64,000 nucleotides of DNA from Liolophura sinensis (taxonomy: Eukaryota; Mollusca; Polyplacophora; Chitonida; Chitonidae), in assembly GCF_032854445.1 (NCBI RefSeq), contig NC_088306.1, positions 19,255,764 through 19,319,763 on the forward strand, given 5' to 3'. Positions 48,501 through 60,500 of the stretch are shown in pieces (the stretch's first letter is position 1; each line of letters opens with the position of its first letter). Position numbers and translations under genes: made by a program. Under the pieces are notes generated by a model that ran no database searches, had not been told where the DNA came from, and saw nothing but the letters and a program-made list of their open reading frames with translations.

Positions 48501-51500
48501 AGGTGGCAGTGGTTTTGTTTTGTAGGGGGGCTGTTTGTGAGGTGGCAGTGGTTTTGTTTTATAGGGGGCTGTTTGTGACCTGACAGTGGTTTTGTATTGT
48601 AGAGGACTGTTTGTGACCTGGCAGTGGTTTTGTATTGTAGGGGGCTGTTTGTGAGGTGGCAGTGGTTTTGAATTATAGGGGGCTGTTTGTGAGTTGGCAG
48701 TGATTTTGTAATGTAGAGGGCTGTTTGTGACATGGCAGTAATTTTATATTATAGGGGGCTGTTTGTGAGGTGGCAGTGGTTTTGTATTGTAGGGGACTGT
48801 TTGTGAGGTGGCAGTGGTTTTGTATTAGAGAGGGCTGTTTGTGAGGTGGCAGTGGTTTTGTATTGTATGGGGATGTTTGTGAGGTAGCAGTGGTTTTGTA
48901 TTATAGGGGGCTGTTTGTGAGGTGGCAGTGGTTTTGTATTGTATGGGGCTGTTTGTGAGGTAGCAGTGGTTTTGTATTGTATGGGACTGTCTGTGAGGTA
49001 GCAGTGGTTTTGTATTATAGGAGGCTGTTTGTGAGGTGGCAGTGGTTTTGTATTGTAGGGGGCTGTTTGTGAGGTAGCAGTGGTTTTGTATTGTATGGGG
49101 CTGTTTGTGAGGTAGCAGTGGTTTTGTATTATAGGATTCTGTTTGTGAGGTGGCAGTGGTTTTGTATTATAGGATTCTGTTTGTGAGGTGGCAGTGGTTT
49201 TGTATTGTAGGGGGCTGTTTGTGAGGTAGCAGTGGTTTTGTATTGTAGGGGACTGTTTGTGAGTTGGCAGTGATTTTGTAATGTAGAGGGCTGTTTGTGA
49301 CATGGCAGTAATTTTATATTATAGGGGGCTGTTTGTGAGGTGGCAGTGGTTTTGTATTGTAGGGGACTGTTTGTGAGGTGGCAGTGGTTTTGTATTAGAG
49401 AGGGCTGTTTGTGAGGTGGCAGTGGTTTTGTATTGTATGGGGCTGTTTGTGAGGTAGCAGTGGTTTTGTATTATAGGAGGCTGTTTGTGAGGTGGCAGTG
49501 GTTTTGTATTGTAGGGGGCTGTTTGTGAGGTAGCAGTGGTTTTGTATTGTAGGGGACTGTTTGTGAGGTGGCAGTGGTTTTGTATTAGAGAGGGCTGTTT
49601 GTGAGGTGGCAGTGGTTTTGTATTGTATGGGGCTGTTTGTGAGGTAGCAGTGGTTTTGTATTATAGGAGGCTGTTTGTGAGGTGGCAGTGGTTTTGTATT
49701 ATAGGGGGCTGTTTGTGAGGTGGCAGTGGTTTTGTATTGTAGGGTGCTGTTTGTGAGGTGGTAGTGGTTTTGTATTATAGGAGACTGTTTGTGAGGTGGC
49801 AGTGGTTTTGTATTATAGGGGGCTGTTTGTGAGATGGCAGTGGTTTTGTATTGTAGGGTGCTGTTTGTGAGGTGGTAGTGGTTTTGTATTGTAGGGGGCT
49901 GTTTGTGAGGTGGCAGTGGTTTTGTATTGTAGGGGGCTGTTTGTGAGGTGGCAGTGGTTTTGTATTATAGGGGGCTGTTTGTGAGTTGGCAGTGATTTTG
50001 TAATGTAGAGGGCTGTTTGTGACATGGCAGTAATTTTATATTATAGGGGGCTGTTTGTGAGGTGGCAGTGGTTTTGTATTGTAGGGGACTGTTTGTGAGG
50101 TGGCAGTGGTTTTGTATTAGAGAGGGCTGTTTGTGAGGTGGCAGTGGTTTTGTATTGTATGGGGCTGTTTGTGAGGTAGCAGTGGTTTTGTATTATAGGG
50201 GGCTGTTTGTGAGGTGGCAGTGGTTTTGTATTGTATGGGGCTGTTTGTGAGGTAGCAGTGGTTTTGTATTGTATGGGACTGTTTGTGAGGTAGCAGTGGT
50301 TTTGTATTATAGGAGGCTGTTTGTGAGGTGGCAGTGGTTTTGTATTGTAGGGGGCTGTTTGTGAGGTAGCAGTGGTTTTGTATTGTATGGGGCTGTTTGT
50401 GAGGTAGCAGTGGTTTTGTATTATAGGATTCTGTTTGTGAGGTGGCAGTGGTTTTGTATTATAGGATTCTGTTTGTGAGGTGGCAGTGGTTTTGTATTGT
50501 AGGGGGCTGTTTGTGAGGTAGCAGTGGTTTTGTATTGTAGGGGACTGTTTGTGAGTTGGCAGTGATTTTGTAATGTAGAGGGCTGTTTGTGACATGGCAG
50601 TAATTTTATATTATAGGGGGCTGTTTGTGAGGTGGCAGTGGTTTTGTATTGTAGGGGACTGTTTGTGAGGTGGCAGTGGTTTTGTATTAGAGAGGGCTGT
50701 TTGTGAGGTGGCAGTGGTTTTGTATTGTATGGGGCTGTTTGTGAGGTAGCAGTGGTTTTGTATTATAGGAGGCTGTTTGTGAGGTGGCAGTGGTTTTGTA
50801 TTGTAGGGGGCTGTTTGTGAGGTAGCAGTGGTTTTGTATTGTAGGGGACTGTTTGTGAGGTGGCAGTGGTTTTGTATTATAGGGGGCTGTTTGTGAGGTG
50901 GCAGTGGTTTTGTATTGTATGGGGCTGTTTGTGAGGTAGCAGTGATTTTGTATTGTAGAGGGCTGTTTGTGACATGGCAGTAATTTTATATTATAGGGGG
51001 CTGTTTGTGAGGTGGCAGTGGTTTTGTATTGTAGGGGACTGTTTGTGAGGTGGCAGTGGTTTTGTATTAGAGAGGGCTGTTTGTGAGGTGGCAGTGGTTT
51101 TGTATTGTATGGGGCTGTTTGTGAGGTAGCAGTGGTTTTGTGTCATAGGGGCTATCTGTGACCTGGCAGTGGTTTTGTAATGTAGAGGGCTGTTTGAGAC
51201 CTGGCAGTGGTTTTGTATTGTAGTGGGCTGTCTTTGACATAGCAGTGGTTTTGTTCTGTAGGGTACTGTTTGTGAGGTGGCAGTGGTTTTGTTTTAAAGG
51301 GGGTGTGTGTGTGACCTGACAGTGGTTTAGTATCATAGGGGGCACTCTGTGACTGGGCAGTGGTTTTGTAATGTAGAGGGCTGTTTGTGACCTGGCAGTG
51401 GTTATGTATTGTAGTGGACTGTTTGTGAGGTGGCAGTGGTTTTGTATTGTAGGGGGCTGTTTTTGACCTAGCAGTGGTTTTGTTCTGTAGGGTACTGTTT

Positions 51501-54500
51501 GTGAGTTGGCTGTGGTTTTGTTTTAAAGGGGGTGTGTGTGTGACCTGGCAGTGGTTTAGTATCATAGGGGGCTGTTTGTGACCTGACAGTAGTTTTGTAT
51601 TGTAGAGGGCTGTTTGTGACCTGACAGTGGTTTTGTATTGTAGGGGGCTGTTTGTGACTGACATCTCCTGCTCTGATCTCTCTCTGCACCTTGATGCTGA
51701 CGGGAACCTGACAGGAAACCTCCAGATGCTGCTTCCACCAATGAGGACGATCCGTTTGGACCCATTCACAGGGTAGGTATTTAGGTAAAGTTGGGAGTTA
51801 GCCAGAAATGTGAAACAAGCTTGTCCAGTCAGCAGTTTTTGACGCCATCTGAAGCAGGTTGTCTAGGTTTCCTTTTCTCTGATTTCTTGTTCCCATGTGA
51901 AAATAAGGAATCTAAAATCCAAGATTTATGTTGTGTTTTACTGATGAAGACATTAATGAAGAATCCAAAAGTGGAATAAATATAAAAATTAATTTTTTTT
52001 TTTTCATGGCTGTTCGATCATAAATATATCTTCAACAAGTAAAATGCTGGGAGACTCCATATTTTCCTCAGATATTTAAGTTTTATTTTTATACCCACTT
52101 GAAAAAGATTTGTTCTGCCCGTAAAACAACAACTTAAATCAGTGTGGCCTAACCCTACATACTCTATGAGTTAATGAAGAAGAAATCAAAAAACATGAAG
52201 GAAACGTCATCCAAAGGACCATGGAAAAATCTATTTAAAAAAAACATTATGTTTGTAATGATTTTTAAAGGTAATTACATTTTTTTTACTGACAAAAGTG
52301 CAGTATGTGAACTGATCAGATCGTATGGTGGAGGATATTGTGTCACTTTTTTCTTTTTTTTTTTTGTCCTTTGCATAATGTTATAATCTACAATATATAT
52401 ACCTCATTATAAAGAAAGCTGTACATGTTTTTGCAACGGTACATATACATTTAATATAACATGGAAACAGTTAATTGATGTATATATTTCACCAAAATGT
52501 AATGTGTGAAGAATTTGGGGCGAAAAAAATGCTTTCGCTTCATTGTACCAAAATATTGCTCAAAGTCCACCTTTTCAGTCTGACTAACATATAATGGCAC
52601 TTTCCTCATTAATAAAAATCTTAAAAATTAGTACATGTATTTCCTCATGATCCTTCTGATGACTGTTAGCTCACTTTTCTCCTCCTTTAAGTTACTGCAC
52701 AGTACTGGTGAGGTGCCCCTAATATTTATTCATTTATTTATTTGATTGGTGTTTTACGCTGTACTCAAGAATATTTCACTTATATGACAGTGGTCAGCAT
52801 TATGGTGGGAGGAAACCAGGTGGAGCCCAGAGAAAGTCCACAAGCATTCTCGGGTTGCTGGCAGAACTTCCCACTTACAGAGAGGAAGCCAGCATGAGCT
52901 GGACTTGAACTCACAGTGACCATATTGGTGAGAGGCTCCTGGGTCATTACCCAATGCTAACCAGCTGAGCCACAAAGGCCCCTAGGTGCCCCTAATAGGT
53001 CAGTTATCTTAAGTGCTGTCCTCAGGTCTGAATTGTTAAAAAAACTAGTGTATTATCTTATACTAGTATAAAGTCATATTATATATTTACGTTTTTTTAG
53101 CAAGACCCAGCAGCCAATGCAGGTGTATAGAGACCAAATGGAAAAGCAGCAATCATGTAGTTCATATTTACAATATACCGATACACCATTATTTTTGGGC
53201 CAGATGCAAAACTGATTACTTGGCTTGCAGTTGATATATGTAACTAGATCTTCTATTCTTACAATAATCCATTCGCAGGTCTCTTGCTTTCCCGTCTGTG
53301 CCACTGCACAGTGAAGTTTGGCGGCCTGGAGTATCAGCTGACCAATCAGAACATTCTACTGGTAAGATCTCTTTCAATATTCAGAGACCGGCCCCGCTAG
53401 CATAGTTGGTAGAGCGTCCACTTCGGGAGCGGTAGGTCCAGGGTCAATCCTGGGACGAGTCACGCCTAAGACTTTAAAAGAGGAAGTTGCAGCATGAAGG
53501 GGATATTGCAACTACTGTTTGACCCGTATCAGTATAATGGCTTGGGTAAGGCCATTACTTGGCTTCGGTAAGGTGTCTCATTGAAGCAGCACTAGATAAA
53601 AGAGCGGTGGAAATCTCTCCTGTGCTCTAAGGTTTCCTTTGTCGCCATATGACTGAAAAAAAATTGTTAAGTGCAACGTTAAACCCCAAGCACTCACTCA
53701 CTCACTTACAACAAACATGTGACTTGGTCAAGGGCCGATTCCACAAAGCCATTTCTGACTTGAGCCAAAATGTAGAACATCTTCACAAAGATTTAATAGT
53801 ATTTGGAACCTGAAGTTGAAATTTTGACACGTTTATCTTAAGACAACATTTAAGCAGGGGTTAAACTTTTACATACTATGTCCTATACATAAGCTCTAAA
53901 ATTGCATTTCAAATTTTAACATAAGTCAGAAATGGCTTTGTGGAATTGATCCTTGTTTCAGGAGTGGGGACGTTTGTTAGACACTGGTGAAGGACTACAG
54001 TATTTTATGAATTCTTTCACCCACAAATTGACTGCCTTCTTATAGGTGAATTACCTGTATTCTGTGGTGTTTTAAGGGTTTTTTTTTAATGTATCTTTCA
54101 GTGTCTTCTCCGATGACAGTGTTGTTGTTGACTGAAAGAAGCACACCACCTTTAAATAATGTACACATCATCTGAAGGGCCATATCTAGATGATTCCAAA
54201 TATGGTTTTCATAATTTTCCATACATTTTTTTCTGTATAAAATTATAAATAAAAAATATAAAAAACAAAATAACATTGAGGTCATCTATATATCACGCAT
54301 GGGATAGTTTCCTCCACCCATAAAACTGGCCGCCATCATGTAAAGTGAAAAATTCATAGCTTTAGTGTTGAACAACAGTCAGGTGAAGTCGTAAATGCAT
54401 GAAACAGACCAAATACGTTTGTTGCAGATTACCTCCTCTTGCCTCAGCAGAGAGAAGTGTTCAGAGACTCCTGTGGTAGGACAGTTTACCTGTTGCTGAC

Positions 54501-57500
54501 CAGCAAGCTAAGGTATGATAAACGTGAGTGGAGCAGCGATGGTACTCAGACTGCAGTCCTAACCTGGCATTGTCCACTCTCTGGTCAGTGGGTCAAGCTG
54601 GATCTCCGGAAAACTCTGCGTCAGCACATTAAACAGGTAAAGAATTTCAAGTTTTTGTACATCAGCTCCACCAGAGGTTGCTTCATCTGGATGTACCTGT
54701 TTAATCACAGCTATGATGTGTTGATACATTTATTTATATATTTGGTTGATATTTAATTTGGTAATTTTTCACTATATGAACATGGTGGGGGCATCCGTGG
54801 CTGAGGTGATTAGCACATCAGCATGGTTCAATGACCCAGGAGCCTCACATCACCAGAATTAACTCAGGAAAATATATTTCTGTTTTCCCAATTTTCTGTG
54901 AATTCTTTGTTGCGAGATTGAATTTCGCCAATGATGCTTTGCCTGAACATTTGTCTCATGCAAGAGGCATTTAAATGCTTTCCTTCATTGTATTTATTTG
55001 ACATCATGCTGAAAATTTTTTCACTTTGTGCGCAATGATGTTCAGGCTTACATGTGGGACAATTGAAACGGAGGTTACACATCTGCTCCTGGGCCCATTT
55101 GTGAAAAGCAGGGCAAACTTCCTGACGTGAAGCTGCAGCCAAACCAGGGAGAGCTGAAAGAATTTCCATCAGAATCTATCTATAAATAAACTATGACAAC
55201 TATGTCATATTCAAAACTATGGATGTTTGCGATTATCAGATAACCATCATTGACAGAAATATGATTAGGATTGGTCAACACTGGTGTTTCCACAAAATCA
55301 TAAGCTGACTAGGTGAGGAGCTTAGCTATGCCGTAACGCTTTGACAAAAACATTATAAAGGGAGGCTACTCATTTGTTCCTACTGTAGACATGTTTAGAA
55401 CTGGGACAATTTTCTTTTGTTTATTTAAATATTTTATTTTATAGGTGCTTTACTCAAGATAATTTCACTTATAGAATTGCGGCCTGTATTATGGTGGGTG
55501 GAAATTAACCCATATTCTTTTGTTTATTTAAATATTTTATTTTATAGGTGCTTTACTCAAGATAATTTCACTTATAGAATTGCGGCCTGTATTATGGTGG
55601 GTGGAAATTAACCCATATTCTTTTGCTTCATGCTCTGTTCTGTTGTTCTGTTGTAGAAAATAGCCGATACCATACGAAAGGAAGAGACGGACATTACAGA
55701 AATGAGTCAGCAGCTTGAAGCTTTGGAGCTGTTTCACAGCTCGGGATGGGCAGTCACGTCGAGGGTAAAATTGGATATATTTATTTATAAAGTCCAGGGT
55801 TGGTGTTACATTAAAGTCATATTCCACAGACTCTTAACTTCGTGATTTTTAAGATCTTTCTTTTCAAAGTCATCAGGATATTGTCCTTATGTAATCAAAT
55901 ACTTCTGCATTCTTATAAAAAAAACAAAATTTATGTAGCTACAGACATGTACGAATTCAGAATAATCTCTTAAAAGTGATCAGTTTGGTGTCCCACAAGG
56001 TATAATACTTTTTTTAGTCCAGGGGCCTGATTTACAAAGCAGTCTGCTGCTACCTCCCAAGGGATTCAGTACTGAGTTGCTAGAGCAAGGAAACAGGACT
56101 GGTTGGCCTGGTTAGCATGGTGTCAGTATACTGTGACTGGGAGGGGTTTCATGTCTGGTGTCTTTGGCTTGATACTTCAGTGGCGGCGGCACTTTGGCAG
56201 CATCGACTCGTCCTGCCACAAGAAGACACAATATATGACTCCTCCTGGTCCGTATGACTGAAAAATGTACAACATTAAACCCCAAGCATATGTGCAAACC
56301 TATATGCAAAGCAGTCGCAAATTGCGACTAACGTAACTTCCATGGTGTCCCCAGGGTAATTGCACCTGGGACAGAGTTGGTACACTTTTTTAAATGTGCT
56401 CCAGATGGTATTGAATTATTGTCAGGCATGTCTCAGGAAAATGGAAATGAAACTGAGTTTTGTAATCTAGTACTTATAAAATCATAGTTACATTTAAGCA
56501 TAGGGTACCCAAAGCCGCTTAATACAAGACATATAAATGTACAAGTCACGCCGTAGAAATGGTCTTATGTAGCAGGTGAGTGAGTGAGTGAGTGAGTGCT
56601 TGGGGTTTAACGTCGTACTCAACAATTTTTCAGTCATATGACGACGAAGGAATCATTAGGGTGCATGCACGTGTAATGTGCCTCCTTGTTGCAGGACGGA
56701 TTTCCACCGCTCTTTTATTTAGTGCTGCATCACTGAGACGACTTACCGAAGGCAAGTAAGCCGCCCCGCCCGAGCCATTATACTGATACGGGTCAACCAG
56801 TCGTTGCACTATCCCCCTTATGCTGAACGCCAAGCGAGGAAGTTACAACTTCCTCTTTTAAAGTCTTAGGTGTGACTTGACCAAGGATTGATCCTGGATC
56901 TACCGGTCCCGAAGCGGATGCTCTACCAACTGTGCTATCCGGGCCGGTATATGTAGCACGTAGAGCCTCTGTGAAAGCTACGTTGCTTAATGCAATATTG
57001 TGACTTGTAACGAACGGAAATGTTTTCAAATTATCTACATCACAGTACAATGTACAAAAATCATCATTTACTATCCTTCTTTGAAGTCATAAATGTAGTT
57101 GTTTGCAAGGTTTTAGGTGGTTTTATTTTTTTATCTTGCAGGCAATTCGACAATATGTTTCTCATCAGTGGCAAATGGTAAATGAGATGGCGAAACTGGA
57201 AAGGAAGGGATTTACAAAAAGAGCCAAGAAAACAGGTGACAGATGTCGCAAGAAGATCTACAGTGAATCAGCATCTGGGAACGTATTCAGGTTAAAGGTG
57301 TCCCATCACACCCAGGTGGGGCAGATGCTTGTGCTACAGATGAGTTCCATGACCGTCAACACAAACAACAAGGACAACATTTGTGTGGTGAGTGCAAATC
57401 TAAAGCTCAGTTTGTCTGTTGGTTGGTTTGTTCAGGTCAGGTTTAATGCTGCTTTCAAATGAATATTGGTCTCTTCACAACACTTTCTTTCATTTTATTG

Positions 57501-60500
57501 CTCTGTATCACCGGGTAACCATACAAAAACACATCAGACGTGACACCCCACAAAGTTACAGTGTACTGAGACCAGGCTGACTGGACACCAGGCATACTGG
57601 ACATGAGACATGACACCGCACCAAGTCATCGTGTACTGATACTGTGCAGACTAGATGCCAGACAATTGATGACTTGTCCAGTCACAGTGTTCTGATAAAA
57701 GGCAGTCTAGACACCAGATATGACACCTCACCTAGTCAACATGTACTAATACCAGACAGACTAGACATGGCACCCCACCCAGCCCCATTGTATTGACACC
57801 AGACAGTCTGGACACCAGACATGACTTGTCCAGTCACAGTGTACTTGCACCAGACTGACTAGACGCCAGACATGGCACCCCACCCAGCCCCAGTGTATGG
57901 ACACCAGACATGACTTGTCCAGTCACAGTGTACTGGCACCAAATAGAATAGACACCAGACATGATGACTTGTCCAGTCACAGTGTACTGGCATCAGACAG
58001 ACTGGACACCAGACATGGCACCCCACCCAGCCCCAGTGTATGGACACCGGGCAGTCTAGACACCAGACATGACTTGTCCAGTCACAGTGTACTGGCATCA
58101 GTCAGACTAGACACCAGACATGGCACCCCACCCAGCCCCAGTGTATTGACACCCGACATGACTTGTCCAGTCACAGTGTACTGGCACCAGAGAGACTATA
58201 CACCAGAAATAATGACGTGTCCAGTCACAGTGTACTGGCACCAGACAGACTGGACACCATACATGACACCCCACCTAGTCAACTTGTAATGATACCAGAC
58301 AGACTAGACACCAGACATGGCACCCCACCCAGCCCCATTGTATTGACACCGGGCAGTCTAGACAAAAGACATGACTTGGCCAGTCACAGTGTACTTGCAC
58401 CAGACTGACTAGACACCAGACATGGCACCCCACCCAGCCACTCAAGCTTTGGAAAGACACATCAGGGGTTGAACCAGCAAACATATAGAATCTGCTGCCT
58501 GCAAAAATATACATGTTAATAAAGCGTTCATGTATAACTTAAAGAGAGGCCAGGTGGAAATATCAAACTGATATGAAGGATACCGCCATGGAAAATAACT
58601 AGCACCACTGTTCAAACAAATTTATGCTGAATAATGCTATTTAAACTCAGTAAGTGAAGAGTCCTGACAAACAAAATCCTCGGCAATTTCCGTAAAATTT
58701 TCCTGATGTGACGTAATAGTATTCCATATTTGACGATGAATCAGGCTGATATGACGTCGAGTAAGGCAGTTATGCTGGAATGATGTCATGCGCGTTTGAT
58801 TTGATTTGTAGCTATACGTCAGTGATGGGGGACGTCAAGTGTTCTTGCATGACGTCACACCAGGCAAAATAGGAAACCGCAGAAAACTTTTGTTTCCGTA
58901 TTATCCTCCTGAACCAACAACAACAGCTTTAATACAATGAATTTTTTCTACAGTTTTAAAAAGCACGTCTGACTATCTCAATCCTTATCATTTAACCTTG
59001 CCTTTAGGACATACAGGTCTTAACACTAAAGTAACTCTTTAAAATGTGGGAGGGTTGCTGGATAAGAAGTCAGGTTTTGGGCTGTCCACCTGGGGCACTG
59101 ACAAACACTGATGTTCCTCCATATTACTGTCACCATTGACATTGTTTTTCGGCCTATCATATAAGTATGATCATTATACAACTCCTTCCATTGGTTTCTG
59201 TATTTGTTTGACACGTTGGGTGGCCTTTCTATCCTCACCAGTCGAGCTTGAACTAGCGTGGGTTTGAGATCTGTAAGATGACCTTGGTATTTTCTTCACA
59301 CCATTCCATGTTTTTGGTAAACACTTGTCTAAAATAGAAATTACTACTCATAGGACACACACTTGAACTGTCAGTGTCTAGAATGGAGTAAATGGTAATG
59401 TTGAGTGCTGGATAAAGTATATACATGTAATAGGCCACAATACTGTATTTGTAGAATTACGGTTAGGATCCGGCTTTACTATATCTACCATTGTCCTAGA
59501 AGCTCAATACAAATGAATGCTAAAGACAAAAAAGTCACGCCTTTTTTTACGATACATGTACATTGCTTGTTCGAGTCTATACTACGTCTACATCATTATA
59601 AACCCAGAAGCTTATTGAAACTGCATCCCTATGGGCATATCTTGAGTTTCTGAAATGTTGTTGTTCTTGCAGTTGATAAACTGTGAGACAGCTGAAAGCT
59701 TCCTGAACCCAACCATCGTCTGTGAACCTGATACAGATCCTTTTGGGAATGTGTTCCACATCAGCTTGAGAATTCCCTCTGCTGATAGCATCCACCATGG
59801 CTGTAAAGGGGAGATAATTGGGGTCACCAGAGAACTGATCATGAAGCCTTTAGGTAGAAGAGAAACTGAAGATCAAAGAAGGTAACGTCAGTTCTTTGAT
59901 CTTTACAAGACACTCTTTCGCTAATATTGCGGAAAAACCTGTTTAACAAGTAAATAAGACACCTTTTACATAAGTGAAACGTGGCTCAGTTGGTTAGCGC
60001 ACTAGCGCAGCATAATGACCCAGGAGCCTCTCACCAATGCGGTCGCTGTGAGTTAAAGTCCAGCTCATGCTGGCTTCCTCTCAGGCCGTAAGTAGGAAGG
60101 TCTGTCAGCAACCTGCGGGTGGTCGTGGGTTTTCCCTGGGCTCTGCCCGGTTTCCTCCCGTCATAATGCTGGTCGCTGTCCTATAAGGGAAATATTCTTG
60201 AGTATGGCATAAAACACCAATCAAATAAATAAATAAATAAATAAGTGAAACATTACAATAAATAAATTCATAAATAAATAAATCAATAAATAAATAAGGG
60301 TAAATAATAATAAATCATGCAGAAATCATCACATAATAAGCCTATTTTCCCTCCTGATCATGAGGAAGCACTAAAAGCTCTAGCTGCAATTGTGATTTTG
60401 AACACTCACACCTCTCTGGCTGTGGAAGGGACGAACACAGCAAATTATGTGTTTTAATCTTGTGATATATTCAGTAGCTATATCAGAATTTGGCTGTAAA

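Noticed and set aside
48749-50595. Two 184-codon minus-strand frames (MSQTALYITKSL...) and similar frames to 51769
   Set aside because: They are translations of the 38-bp array; three units make 38 codons without a stop in that frame. No start context, splice logic or non-repeat sequence.
51710-51772. Alternative acceptor for exon 9 at CCTGACAG/GAAACC with a better pyrimidine tract
   Set aside because: It would leave the wrong phase for exon 10, whereas the acceptor formed by the last 38-bp unit preserves the frame across both neighbours.
6900-60060. tRNA genes suggested by many A/B-box pairs
   Set aside because: Each pair belongs to a SINE head with the same conserved non-tRNA body and tail. 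None folds as an intact tRNA of about 73 bases by eye.
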